Positions 8,743 through 19,892 of a stretch of DNA of 64,000 nt are shown here, piece after piece. The notes under the pieces are model-generated. The model was not told the origin of the DNA. It saw only the letters and a list, made by a program, of their open reading frames with translations, and searched no databases. A program made the position numbers and the translations under genes. The DNA is taken from NCBI GenBank assembly GCA_963745205.1, contig CAVUWX010000013.1, forward strand, positions 62,001 to 126,000, written 5' to 3'. The stretch comes from Hyphomicrobium_A sp963745205 (GTDB lineage: Bacteria; Pseudomonadota; Alphaproteobacteria; Rhizobiales; Hyphomicrobiaceae). Each line of letters begins with the position of its first letter. Positions within the stretch are counted from its first letter, which is position 1.

Positions 8743-9642
8743 CTAGTGGTGCCCCCGATTGCCGCCGCCACCAATGCCAATGCCGATGGTGACGTTCGGC
8801 ATCGCGGGCGTGTACCGCGGATACCGCCTATAGCGCGGCCTGGCATAGGTCTGCCTCGATCTGCGCGGCGTGTAGCTCTTCTGCTTCGCCGGCTTCTCGT
8901 CGGGTTCATAGTCGGCCTTGCGCACCTTCGGCTCCGGGCAGCGGCCGAGCTCGATGTCCTCGCGCGAGAAGATCGGCTTGGGGTCGATTCCCGGCGGCTT
9001 CACCACGAACGGGAAAGCCGTGTCGAAGTTTACGTCGCGTGCATAGGGGAGCGCGTTCCAGGTACCGGGGTCGGGCATGGCGCCACCGGGACCGATGCGC
9101 ACGACACGGCACGGGTCGTCCAGCTCGCGGCATTTGCCGCTGTTGTTGCAGACGGTGACCGCGCCTTCGTGCAGCAGAATCCAGATTGCCTGATCCCCCT
9201 CGACGTAGACATCGAACATCGTGCCGCGCACCGTGATCGAGGCGACGGGCGTACGGATCGAGTAGACAGGCTTTGCGGCAATGCCGGTGATGAAGCGGAA
9301 GCCGCCCTTCACCAGGTTAAGGACGATCGAGCCCGTGGTCCTGTTGGGATCGTAGATGAAGCGGTCGAGTGTGAGCCGCGCGCCGGGCCCTAGCGCCACC
9401 TTGGTCTGATCGCGCAGCATCAGCTCGCCAAGGGAGTCGTCGGCGACGGCGATGATCTCCTCCTGGCGCACGTCGTCGCCGGTCTCGAGATTTCGCAGGT
9501 TACGGTTGTACTCGCCGGTCACGTGGTTGACGATGGTCACCGCCGCGCCAATGGCATCGCCCGGCTCGGCCGAGGCCGGCGCCGCGAAAGCGGTCGCGAG
9601 GTACATGCAAATGAGGAGACGCAAGCAGGGCATGCGCGTCAC
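8743..9642 (-). CDS. Secreted FecR-domain protein
   Basis: 299 residues with a signal peptide (cleavage about APASA). Residues about 35-160 match the FecR domain: a repeating beta pattern, then YSIRTPVASITVRGTMFDVYVEG, where a conserved TPxAxxxVRGT element stands out. The C-terminal 60 residues are Arg/Tyr/Pro-rich and end with a glycine-rich GIGIGGGG stretch plus histidines. FecR domains occur in anti-sigma factors of iron uptake, but no ECF sigma factor or TonB receptor is near, so a sensor/structural periplasmic role is only possible. It is divergent from a TPR gene. Alphaproteobacterial genomes often hold such stand-alone FecR proteins. Confidence 0.82.
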   Translation of the reverse strand: MTRMPCLRLLICMYLATAFAAPASAEPGDAIGAAVTIVNHVTGEYNRNLRNLETGDDVRQEEIIAVADDSLGELMLRDQTKVALGPGARLTLDRFIYDPNRTTGSIVLNLVKGGFRFITGIAAKPVYSIRTPVASITVRGTMFDVYVEGDQAIWILLHEGAVTVCNNSGKCRELDDPCRVVRIGPGGAMPDPGTWNALPYARDVNFDTAFPFVVKPPGIDPKPIFSREDIELGRCPEPKVRKADYEPDEKPAKQKSYTPRRSRQTYARPRYRRYPRYTPAMPNVTIGIGIGGGGNRGHH

Positions 9643-9822
9643 AATATTCTCATGGGTTGGGGAAAGCTAACGCAGCTCACGGCCCGGCACAATCGGCAGC
9701 CTCGCGCGGAGGCCGCTTTCTCAGTGCGCAAACGACCGATTTCCGGCCCGATACGGGGCTCGGAAATTCCTTTACAATTAGCGATACAGTTGACGGCTCG
9801 AGGATCGAAGGGCTGAAACGAC

Positions 9823-10926
9823 GTGACCTGTTGCGACACGGCACATCGAAAGGCTGCAGGCAGAGAGATGCTCGTCGCTGCCGCGGTGGCGCTCGCCGCA
9901 TGTGCGGTTTCGAGCGAGGCCTGGGCGCGCGGGCGCGTCAGCCAGGACGACATCGCGCAGTGCGCCGATTCGCCCAAGGCGGAAGCGGCGATCGCGGCCT
10001 GCACGCGGCTTTTCGAGGACGGTGGGCTCGACGCGCACAACAAGGCGGTCGCGCTCGGCAACCGCGGGGCGGCCTACAAGCTCATGGGCCGCTACGACGA
10101 GGCCATTGCCGACCTCGACATTGCCATCGGCCTCGATCCGAAAAACCCGCAGTATTGGTGTCAACGGGGGGATCTGCGCGCCAAGAAGCAGCAGTACGCC
10201 GAGGCCATCGCCGACTACACGGCGGCGCTGGACAAGGTGCCGAGCTACACCTGGGCGTTCCGCGCACGCGGGCAGGCCTACCTCAGTCAAGGCAACGCGA
10301 AGCTTGCGCTTGCCGATTTCAACGAGGCGCTGCGCGCCAAGCCCGAGGATTTCAACCTTACTCTGCTGCGCGGCCGCGCCAACAGTCAGGCGCAGAACTA
10401 CGACGCGGCTATCGTCGATTTCTCGCAAGCGCTAAATAACAAGGCGACGGCCAGTCTGCTCCCGAGCGAGCGCGCCCTCATCCTCAGCCAGCGCGGCTTC
10501 GCACGGCTGAAGCTGGGCCGCACCGCCGACGCCAAGGCCGACGTGGATGAGGCGCTGCACATCGCACCGAAGAACGCGTTCTCGCTCGCAGTCTCTGGGC
10601 TGATCGAGGAGGAACTCGGCCACAAGCAGGAGGCTGCCTCGCTCTACTCGCGAGCGCTGGCGCTCGAGCCCGATATCGAGGTCGCCCGCCGCGGCCTGGA
10701 ACGGACGAAGCAGGCGGAAGCAGCAGCTACGCCTCCTCCACCGCCGGCCGCAACGCCTCCGGCAACGCCGGCGACGGCTCCTGCGGCCACTACTCCGAGC
10801 CCGCCACCCACGGCTCAGGCAACTGCCAAGCCGGTTGTGGAACCGGGCAAGGGCCCAGCCGAGGAGCTTTGTGCTGTCTACGTGCCGGGTGTCGGCAAGA
10901 CCGTGCTCGTCGCCTGCTCGAAATAG
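9823..10926 (+). CDS. Secreted tetratricopeptide-repeat protein
   Basis: 367 residues from a GTG at 9823; an ATG at 9868 is an alternative start. A hydrophobic segment ending SSEAWA suggests export. It is followed by five or six TPR units, e.g. NRGAAYKLMGRYDEAIADLD, RGQAYLSQGNAKLALADFNE and RGFARLKLGRTADAKADVDE. A Pro/Ala/Thr-rich linker follows at about residues 300-345, then a short Cys-containing end. Likely a periplasmic protein-interaction scaffold; no partner is identifiable. It is divergent from the FecR-domain gene with 180 bases between, and they may share a regulatory region. Confidence 0.85.
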   Translation: MTCCDTAHRKAAGREMLVAAAVALAACAVSSEAWARGRVSQDDIAQCADSPKAEAAIAACTRLFEDGGLDAHNKAVALGNRGAAYKLMGRYDEAIADLDIAIGLDPKNPQYWCQRGDLRAKKQQYAEAIADYTAALDKVPSYTWAFRARGQAYLSQGNAKLALADFNEALRAKPEDFNLTLLRGRANSQAQNYDAAIVDFSQALNNKATASLLPSERALILSQRGFARLKLGRTADAKADVDEALHIAPKNAFSLAVSGLIEEELGHKQEAASLYSRALALEPDIEVARRGLERTKQAEAAATPPPPPAATPPATPATAPAATTPSPPPTAQATAKPVVEPGKGPAEELCAVYVPGVGKTVLVACSK

Positions 10927-10956
10927 CGGCGCTCGCCGAGACGCGTCAGAACAGGC

Positions 10957-11469
10957 TCAAGGGTTCACGGTTCGGTTCCAGGGCATCCATCCCAAGAGCT
11001 TGGCCATGCCGCACCAGCCCGTCAGGCCGGCGAACACGAGACCGGCCCCGACGAAACCCGCCACCGCGTAGAAAGCGGGATGACCCGTGAGTCCGAGCAA
11101 AACCCCGAGCAGCACCAGGCTGCCGGCTGCAAGTTGAACCTGGCGCTGGATTTCGATCGGCCGGCTGCGATCGGTTCTCACGGGGAGCCCCGCCTGCTTC
11201 CAGGCATCGATGCCGCCATCGATGGCGTAAGCCTCGCAGCCCGCCGCGGCGAGCCGTGCAGAATTGACGGCCGTGCGGTTGCCGGTACGGCAGTAGAAGA
11301 CAACGGGGCCGGCCACCGCGCCGAGCTTTCCCATTTCGTTCACGGGGCAGTTACGCGCGTCAGGGATGTACTCGCGCACGTGCTCGTCCGCGCCGCGGAT
11401 GTCGATCAGCAGCGCGCCTTTGTCGACGAGGTGCTTGGCATCGGCGGGACTGATTCTTTGCAGGCTCAT
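10957..11469 (-). CDS. Rhodanese-domain protein with C-terminal membrane DUF2892 domain (YgaP-like)
   Basis: 170 residues from the ATG at 11469 (MSLQRI, the usual family start); a GTG at 11481 is possible. Residues 1-105 are a rhodanese domain with the active-site loop YCRTGNR (Cys60) that carries persulfide. Residues about 115-165 hold two hydrophobic helices typical of DUF2892, as in the membrane sulfurtransferase YgaP. It lies just downstream of bigR on the same strand (28 bases) and opposite the persulfide dioxygenase, forming a sulfide-detoxification set. Confidence 0.9.
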   Translation of the reverse strand: MSLQRISPADAKHLVDKGALLIDIRGADEHVREYIPDARNCPVNEMGKLGAVAGPVVFYCRTGNRTAVNSARLAAAGCEAYAIDGGIDAWKQAGLPVRTDRSRPIEIQRQVQLAAGSLVLLGVLLGLTGHPAFYAVAGFVGAGLVFAGLTGWCGMAKLLGWMPWNRTVNP

Positions 11470-11496
11470 GATGGGTCTCACTACAATTGAGTTGTG

Positions 11497-11814
11497 TCAC
11501 TTGGTGGAGCAATAGAGCCGCTGCAGGTGTCCGAGCAGCGTCTCGGTGCGGGGGTCGGCGACCCGGTACCAGAGCGTCTGGCTGTCGCGGCGAAAGGTGA
11601 CGATGCCCTCCTCGCGCATCTTGGCGAGGTGCTGGGAGAGTGCCGATTGCGACAGCCCCGCAGCTTCGGCAAGCGAGCCGGCCGTTGCCTCTCCCCACTC
11701 CACGAGCTTGCACAGGATCATCAGCCGGCGCTCGTTGGCGAGCGCACGCAAGATCTGCGCGACGTTCAGTGCATTGGCTTCGAAGGTGGCGAGGTCGCGG
11801 GGCGCGCGAGGCAT
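11497..11814 (-). CDS. bigR: ArsR-family sulfide/persulfide-responsive repressor, BigR type
   Basis: 105 residues. The whole length is a winged-helix ArsR domain; ANERRLMILCKLVEWGEA and GLSQSALSQHLAKMREEG (recognition helix) are nearly identical in pattern to BigR of Xylella and Agrobacterium. Two cysteines, Cys35 in MILCKL and Cys102 in LYCSTK, match the pair that forms a disulfide or tetrasulfide in BigR and abolishes DNA binding. It is divergent from the dioxygenase gene and probably represses both directions. Context (rhodanese, persulfide dioxygenase) supports sulfide rather than metal sensing. Confidence 0.93.
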   Translation of the reverse strand: MPRAPRDLATFEANALNVAQILRALANERRLMILCKLVEWGEATAGSLAEAAGLSQSALSQHLAKMREEGIVTFRRDSQTLWYRVADPRTETLLGHLQRLYCSTK

Positions 11815-11906
11815 TTTGTCCGCTCCATAGTTTAGAGCTTGCTAATTTAGTTATCACTAATATATCTGTCAATGTCGGATATGAGATCATCCAAGGGGAG
11901 AGCAAA
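11815..11906. promoter_or_regulatory. Divergent bigR / persulfide dioxygenase control region
   Basis: This 92-base gap is markedly AT-rich at about 11834-11873 compared with its surroundings. It contains two related words, CTAATTTA and CTAATATA, in a GTTATCAC context. BigR is known to bind AT-rich sites overlapping the -10 element, so this is the expected operator. I cannot define the exact box. A ribosome-binding site, AAGGGGAG, precedes the dioxygenase ATG at 11907. Confidence 0.5.
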
Positions 11907-12776
11907 ATGAACGCACGGGCGGAAATCCGCGCCTTCTTCGACGAGCCGACCAATACGGTCAGCTACCTCGTGACCGATCCGACGAGCCGGCGCGCCGCCG
12001 TCATCGATCCCGTCCTCGATTACGATCAGAGCAGCGGCAAGGCGTCGTCACGATCGGCGCAGGCGATCCTTGCCGCCGCGGAGGCCGCGAAATCGACGAT
12101 CGACTGGGTGTTGGAGACGCACGCGCATGCCGATCATGTGTCGGGCGCGCCCTACATCAAGCTCGCAACCGGCGCCAAGGTTGGCATCGGCGAGCATATT
12201 CGCGAGGTGCAGAAGATCTTTCGCCCCGTCTTTAACGCCACCGACGTCAGTGGCGACGGCAGCGAGTTCGACCACCTGTTCAAGGACGGCGAGCGCTTCT
12301 CGATCGGAACGCTGCAAGGCGAGGTGATCTACACACCCGGACACACGCCGGCGGATGTCTCCTACAGGATCGAGGATGCGGTATTCGTCGGGGACACCCT
12401 GTTCATGCCGGACTTCGGCACGGCCCGCGCCGACTTTCCAGGCGGCGATGCCCACGCGCTCTATCGCTCGATGAAGCGGCTGCTGGCGCTCCCGCCCGAG
12501 ACGCGCCTGTTCATGTGCCACGACTACAAGGCGCCGGGGCGCGATCACTTTGCCTGGGAAACTACAGTCGCCGAGCAGCGCGGGCAAAACGTGCACGTCC
12601 AGGACGGCGTTTCCGAGGATGAGTTTGTCGCCATGCGCCGGGCGCGCGACGCTAAGCTCGCCGCTCCTCACCTGTTGATGCCGTCGATTCAGTTGAACAT
12701 GCGGGCCGGCAAGTTCCCGCCCGCCGAGACGAACGGCGTACGCTACCTGAAGATCCCGCTGAACCTCGTCGGCTGA
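11907..12776 (+). CDS. Metallo-beta-lactamase-fold persulfide dioxygenase (Blh/ETHE1-like)
   Basis: 289 residues from the ATG at 11907 with AAGGGGAG upstream. THAHADHVSG (His72, His74, Asp76, His77) is the metal motif; TPGHTPADVSY and VGDTLFMPDFGTARADFPGG are typical of ETHE1/Blh persulfide dioxygenases, which oxidise glutathione persulfide to sulfite with one iron. The gene is divergent from bigR and faces the rhodanese, the arrangement known for bigR operons. The window also encodes GshB, which makes the glutathione needed for the substrate. Glyoxalase II is excluded by the TARADFPGG segment. Confidence 0.92.
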   Translation: MNARAEIRAFFDEPTNTVSYLVTDPTSRRAAVIDPVLDYDQSSGKASSRSAQAILAAAEAAKSTIDWVLETHAHADHVSGAPYIKLATGAKVGIGEHIREVQKIFRPVFNATDVSGDGSEFDHLFKDGERFSIGTLQGEVIYTPGHTPADVSYRIEDAVFVGDTLFMPDFGTARADFPGGDAHALYRSMKRLLALPPETRLFMCHDYKAPGRDHFAWETTVAEQRGQNVHVQDGVSEDEFVAMRRARDAKLAAPHLLMPSIQLNMRAGKFPPAETNGVRYLKIPLNLVG

Positions 12777-12826
12777 CGCGGACCGCTCCGCCCGCGGCTC
12801 CCGACATCAGCGATGCGCGAAAGCGT

Positions 12827-14074
12827 TCAGCTTCGATAGGAGGCGTTGATGTCGATGTAGCCGTGCGTCAGGTCGCAGGTCCACACGGTGGCGCGGCCGC
12901 TGCCGACGCCAACGTCGACGCGCACGACGATCTCCGCGCCCTTCATGTAGCGCGCGACCGTGGCTTCGTCGTAGCTCGCCGCCCGCTCGCCGTTTTGGGC
13001 GACGACAATGTCGCCGAAGCGGATCGAAAGTCTGTCGCGGTCGGCGGCCTCGCCGGCCTTGCCGACGGCCATGACGATGCGGCCCCAATTGGGGTCCTCG
13101 CCCGCGATCGCCGTCTTGACCAGCGGCGAGTTCGCGATCGAGAGCCCAATCCTGCGGGCGGCTATATCGTTCTCGGCGCCCTCGACCTCGACGGTGACGA
13201 ACTTGGTGATTCCCTCACCGTCCTTGGCGACGAGGATCGCCAGCTCCCTCAGAAGGTCGTGCAGCGCCGCCGCGAACGTGGCGACGCGCTCATCGTCGGC
13301 GTCTTTGATGCGCGGACAACCGCGACGCTCCGCCGCCCCCGTTGCAAACGCGATCAGCGTGTCGCTGGTCGAGGTGTCGCCGTCTACGGTCACGCAATTG
13401 AAGGTGCGATCGGCGGCCTGTGCGACGAGCGCTTGCAGCGCGGCGCGCTCGATAGCGGCGTCGGTGAACACGAAGCACAGCATCGTCGCCATGTCCGGCT
13501 GGATCATGCCGGCGCCCTTGCAGAAGCCGTTGATGACGACCTCCACGGCTCCGATCCTTGTGCGACGCGTGGCGAGCTTCGGGAAGGTGTCGGTGGTCAT
13601 GATCGCGCGCGTTGCGGCGCTCCAGGCGTCGGGCGTGGCCTCGGTCGCGAGCCGGCCCAAGAGGTGCGCGAACTTGCCCGCGTCCATCGGCTCGCCAATC
13701 ACGCCGGTCGAGGCGATGAAGACCTCCTCGGGCGAGCAGCCGACGGCCTTTGCCGCAGCGTCGGCTGTGATCTCGACCGCCTCGCGGCCTCGTTTGCCGG
13801 TGAAGGCGTTGGCGTTACCCGAGTTGATGACGAGCGCGCGCGCGCCTCCGTCCCTCAGCACCTTCGCGCACCACTCGACGGGGGCCGAGCGCGTCTTCGA
13901 TTGGGTCAGCACGCCGGCCGCCGTCGTGCCGGGATCGAGCACGGCGAGCAGGAGATCGGTGCGCCCCTTGTAGCGGATGCCCGCCTCGGCCGCTGCAAAG
14001 CGCACGCCCTCCACCGCTGGTACCTTGGGCAGCGACTTCGGCGCGAACGGGGAAACGGCGGCGGCCTTGGCCAT
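12827..14074 (-). CDS. argJ: Bifunctional glutamate N-acetyltransferase / ornithine acetyltransferase
   Basis: 415 residues, normal for ArgJ. It transfers the acetyl group of N-acetylornithine to glutamate in the cyclic arginine pathway and may also use acetyl-CoA. The self-cleavage site lies in KGAGMIQPDMATML: the bond before Thr197 gives alpha and beta chains, with Thr as nucleophile. The oxyanion-hole strand FIASTGVIG (residues 119-127) and DPNWGRI near the C-terminus are also conserved. It is on the same strand as the upstream parvulin gene, but a hairpin at 14117-14145 lies between. Confidence 0.97.
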   Translation of the reverse strand: MAKAAAVSPFAPKSLPKVPAVEGVRFAAAEAGIRYKGRTDLLLAVLDPGTTAAGVLTQSKTRSAPVEWCAKVLRDGGARALVINSGNANAFTGKRGREAVEITADAAAKAVGCSPEEVFIASTGVIGEPMDAGKFAHLLGRLATEATPDAWSAATRAIMTTDTFPKLATRRTRIGAVEVVINGFCKGAGMIQPDMATMLCFVFTDAAIERAALQALVAQAADRTFNCVTVDGDTSTSDTLIAFATGAAERRGCPRIKDADDERVATFAAALHDLLRELAILVAKDGEGITKFVTVEVEGAENDIAARRIGLSIANSPLVKTAIAGEDPNWGRIVMAVGKAGEAADRDRLSIRFGDIVVAQNGERAASYDEATVARYMKGAEIVVRVDVGVGSGRATVWTCDLTHGYIDINASYRS

Positions 14075-14116
14075 GGCGAAAATTCCAAGTATCGGCGAGC
14101 CCGCACCTAGAAACAG

Positions 14117-14145
14117 ATCGGGCCGCTGAGATCAAGCGGCCCGAT
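14117..14145 (-). terminator. Rho-independent terminator after the parvulin gene
   Basis: An 11-base perfect stem, ATCGGGCCGCT / AGCGGCCCGAT, with a 7-base loop lies just past the stop of the isomerase gene. On the minus strand it is followed by CTGTTTCTA, a short T-rich run. It should separate isomerase transcription from argJ. Confidence 0.65.
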
Positions 14146-14166
14146 GCAGTGGCACTGAGGATTGAG

Positions 14167-15117
14167 CTATTGTTTCGGCGTGGGCGGAGCGGTGGGTGCC
14201 TCGGGCGTAGCCGCCGGAGCCTCGGCGGGCTTCTTGGCGTCCTGCTCCTGCTTTTGCTTTTGCTCCTCGACCTGCTTCTTGATGCCGGCGTCGACGTATT
14301 CGACCTGGGCCTTGCCGCGCATCTCCGTCGCCGCGTCCTGCGCTTTGCGCACGACGAGCGAGTTCATGATCGTGTCCTTGACGGCCTCGTATGAGGGTGG
14401 CTCCTTCTTGCGGCGGTCGTCGACCTTGATGATGTGCCAGCCGAAGTTGGTGTGCACCGGCTCGGAGATCTGTCCCTTCTCCAGCTTGAAGGCGGCCGCC
14501 TCGAACTCCGGCACCATCTGGCCGTGTCCGAAGTACCCGAGCACGCCGCCTTGGTCCTTGGACCCGGTGTCGGTCGAGTTCTCCTTCGCAACCTGCGCGA
14601 AATCGGCGCCGGCCACGATCTTGGCGCGCAGCTCCTTGGCCTTCTCCTCGCTGTCGACGAGGATGTGGCGGGCCTCGACCTCCTCCTCGGGCTTCAACTG
14701 CGCGACCCGGTCGGTGTAGACCTTCTTGGCCTCGTCCTCCTTGATGGTGTCTTTCAGCGTCTTGTTGAAGTAGAGCTCGCGTAGCACGCGGCGCTTCAAA
14801 TAACCCATCTGCTGCTCGTACTCGGGCGTCGCCGAGAGCTTGGCGGCCTCGGCTGCATCCGCGAACAGCGTGTTGTCGATGAGGTACTCGGCGAGCGCGC
14901 GGCGCTTCACCTCCTGCGGCAGGTTGGCCAGCTCCCCGCCGAGCTCGTTCTCGGCATAGCGCATGTCCGCTTCGGTGATCGCCTGTCCGTTCACCTTTGC
15001 CACGACCGTGTCGGACTTCTCCTCGGCGGAGGCGATGCGGAGGATGCCTCCTGCCAAAACGGCGGCGACGACGGCGGCGGCAAGGAGGACACGCCTCTTC
15101 TGGAAGACGTTCTGCAT
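14167..15117 (-). CDS. Parvulin-type peptidyl-prolyl cis-trans isomerase (SurA/PrsA-like), exported
   Basis: 316 residues from the ATG at 15117; the frame extends farther but that part has no coding character. A basic start and hydrophobic helix (LLAAAVVAAVLAGGILRIA) act as signal peptide or anchor. SurA-N-like helices with VNGQAITEADMRYAENELGG come next, then a rotamase domain at about residues 145-245: VEARHILVDSEEKAKEL, GGVLGYFGHGQMVPEFEAAA and FGWHIIKVDDRR. A Lys/Gln/Pro-rich tail ends the protein. It likely helps fold outer-membrane or periplasmic proteins. It is divergent from secA, a common pairing in this order. Confidence 0.92.
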   Translation of the reverse strand: MQNVFQKRRVLLAAAVVAAVLAGGILRIASAEEKSDTVVAKVNGQAITEADMRYAENELGGELANLPQEVKRRALAEYLIDNTLFADAAEAAKLSATPEYEQQMGYLKRRVLRELYFNKTLKDTIKEDEAKKVYTDRVAQLKPEEEVEARHILVDSEEKAKELRAKIVAGADFAQVAKENSTDTGSKDQGGVLGYFGHGQMVPEFEAAAFKLEKGQISEPVHTNFGWHIIKVDDRRKKEPPSYEAVKDTIMNSLVVRKAQDAATEMRGKAQVEYVDAGIKKQVEEQKQKQEQDAKKPAEAPAATPEAPTAPPTPKQ

Positions 15118-15308
15118 TCTCGATCTCTGATGGTTCGGCGGGCGCGCGAAAGTGAACAAGCCCGCGGTGCTGCTCAAATAGTGTCGCGACTGCATGGGTT
15201 TTTGCGGCCCCATGGATAGTGGCCCGAGGCGGCTCTGCCAAGTTACGAATTGGAAAGTCGCCGAATGTTCTTCGCTTCCGAGCGTCCTCCGGCGAAGGCT
15301 TCAATGCG

Positions 15309-15337
15309 TTGACAAGGCAAGGGTGCGGTCCTTATCT
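15309..15337 (+). promoter_or_regulatory. Candidate sigma-70-type promoter for secA
   Basis: The 378-base gap between the isomerase and secA (15118-15495) holds no gene. It contains TTGACA at 15309-15314 and TTATCT at 15332-15337, spaced by 17 bases, facing secA. The -35 hexamer is perfect; the -10 is weak. The 5' leader would be about 150 bases. I found no recognisable SecM-like arrest peptide in it. Confidence 0.45.
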
Positions 15338-15495
15338 CTCACCCGGCGGCGTCGCCTGCTCGCGGCGCATTCAGCACGAGTTCACGGCGACCCCTGTAGG
15401 CACCTCCGGCGGATATGGCGGCTATTAACGCGGGCGACTTTTACCGCTTGGCCCCCGTGTCCGGCGGCGACACGTTGGCAGTTTAAGGAAACGTT

Positions 15496-18504
<3,009 letters not shown>

Positions 18505-18635
18505 CTAAATACTATTATGGCTACGGAGCTCATCTTGCGAGCTAGGCGGTGCTGTGGCCCATTTGATCTGTTGGGTGCAGCTCAGCGTCGCGCGGGAGGG
18601 GCTCCCCCACAATCGAGGCGGCCGCCGAAGGAAAG

Positions 18636-18658
18636 TGCGGCCCCCGAAAGGGGCCGCA
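18636..18658 (-). terminator. GC-rich hairpin between secA and the small secreted-protein gene
   Basis: TGCGGCCCC and GGGGCCGCA form a 9-base stem around a CGAAA loop. On the minus strand it is followed by CTTTCCTT, so it probably ends transcription of the gene at 18691-18861. It also lies 130 bases past secA and could act in both directions. Confidence 0.55.
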
Positions 18659-18690
18659 TCGATCGGCTCAGATTCGGGAGCCAGAGGGCA

Positions 18691-18861
18691 TCACTTCAAC
18701 TCGGCCCTGGCATGCCTCCAATGCTTGTAGCCGTGCACGGGACCGCCATCCGCGCCCTTCCAGTGCTTCCGGCCACAAGCGTCCGCCGGAGCAGCCGCGA
18801 GGCTCGCCGCCAGCGCGAGACTCCCGATAAGTGCCGCAAATCTCTTGATGTTGAGCGTCAT
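18691..18861 (-). CDS. Small predicted secreted His/Trp-containing protein
   Basis: 56 residues from the ATG at 18861, which has AGGAGAAG 5 bases upstream. A clear signal peptide (MTLNIKRFAALIGSLALAAS...; cleavage near APADA) leaves a mature part of about 28 residues: one Cys, several His, Trp and Lys (e.g. HGYKHWRHARAELK). No family recognised. The strong ribosome-binding site and the following hairpin support a real single-gene unit. Confidence 0.6.
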   Translation of the reverse strand: MTLNIKRFAALIGSLALAASLAAAPADACGRKHWKGADGGPVHGYKHWRHARAELK

Positions 18862-18982
18862 GAGACTTCTCCTGGTTGGCTTTTGGCACTCGATGCAATC
18901 CCGAGTGGGACCTCGAGCAAGCCCGTCCCAGACCGTAAACGGCAAGAGCCGGCGTGCGTTCCTCCTCGAGCTCAATCCAACG

Positions 18983-19414
18983 CTATGGTTTCAATCCTCC
19001 GTTCAAGGCGATTTCCAACAGTGCATGGTCGAACGGCTTGGAGATGAAGCCCACGACTCGCGCGGGCGCCGCGCGTTCACGCGTCCGCGCATCGGTGTGT
19101 GCGCTGATAATGAGGCAAGGAATGTCGAAACGTTCCCGGATCACGATGGCGGCGTCGACACCGTCGTGATGGCCCCGCAAACGAATATCCATGAGCACCA
19201 GATCAGGACGCAGCTCATCGGCCAACGCTACGGCTCGCTCAGCCGTGCCAGCGAAACCAACGGCCTGATGACCTGCCTTTTCCACCACCAATTCGATGTC
19301 CATGGCCACAAACATCTCATCCTCCACGATAAGGATGCGGCGGCCGGTCGTGCCGCAGGCTTGTGGACGCCAGGGCTGGAGTTCTTGGGCGGGGAGGCCG
19401 GGTCCTCGGGACAT
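18983..19414 (-). CDS. Single-domain response regulator
   Basis: 143 residues from the ATG at 19414 (a GTG at 19426 is also possible). The whole protein after a 25-residue lead is a CheY-like receiver: acidic pair in ILIVEDE (Glu31/Asp32), phosphorylatable Asp76 in LVLMDIRL, Ser104 in IISAHTD and Lys126 in FISKPF. There is no output domain. MDIRLRGHHDGVDAA resembles receivers paired with HWE/HisKA_2 kinases common in alphaproteobacteria. No kinase gene is in the window, so the partner is unknown. Confidence 0.88.
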   Translation of the reverse strand: MSRGPGLPAQELQPWRPQACGTTGRRILIVEDEMFVAMDIELVVEKAGHQAVGFAGTAERAVALADELRPDLVLMDIRLRGHHDGVDAAIVIRERFDIPCLIISAHTDARTRERAAPARVVGFISKPFDHALLEIALNGGLKP

Positions 19415-19595
19415 AGTTGCCCTCACACCACTGATACTGCACCACGTTCCGAACGTTGTGCGTCGCAGCGAGTTCCTGGAAAAAGTGCTGCAAGATTCGG
19501 GTGGGCGCTTGCCGGCAAGATGGCACGATCCGGGAGCTTCTTACCTGGGGAACCGACCTCTGGGGCAGAGGCCGATAGAGACCTTGGCCGAACTC

Positions 19596-19892
19596 TCACC
19601 CACCTGCGATAGCTCCGACAATCAGAAAGGGCTGAGCCCCACTCGCGACTGCGTCCGGAAGAGGCTTGTCTGGGGGCTCCAAGGACAGGTCACTCTGGCA
19701 CGCGAAAAATCGTACGAACGGGCGCCGCCGCTGCGTGGCGTAGTCCCGGATGGTCCCGCGTAGCACTGGATGCTGCGCCTCAAGAGCATCGAGCACCGAA
19801 CGTTGGGTGACCACACCTTTGACAGTGAGCTTTACCTCGCCCTCAATGTCGGCGTGCATTCGCAAATGCGAGGGGAGAATGACGCGGATCAT
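19596..19892 (-). CDS. MoaD/ThiS-like ubiquitin-fold protein ending in Gly-Gly
   Basis: 98 residues. The pattern IRVILPSHLRMHADIEGEVK...VTQRSVLDALEAQHPVLRG and the C-terminal VGAIAGG fit the beta-grasp MoaD/ThiS family, whose terminal Gly-Gly is adenylated and thiocarboxylated. The GG is the very last dipeptide. It starts in an ATGA overlap with the end of the BNR-propeller gene, so the two are translationally coupled. No MoaE, MoeB, ThiF or ThiG gene is present in the window, so a molybdopterin or thiamin role is not supported by context. Confidence 0.8.
   Translation of the reverse strand: MIRVILPSHLRMHADIEGEVKLTVKGVVTQRSVLDALEAQHPVLRGTIRDYATQRRRPFVRFFACQSDLSLEPPDKPLPDAVASGAQPFLIVGAIAGG

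Noticed and set aside
10730..10850. Repetitive GCC/CCG stretch as a DNA repeat element
   Set aside because: It is the Pro/Ala/Thr-rich linker of the TPR protein; codon repetition explains it.
12863..14110. 415-codon plus-strand ORF opposite argJ
   Set aside because: Same length as argJ and made of its complementary codons; argJ motifs are decisive.
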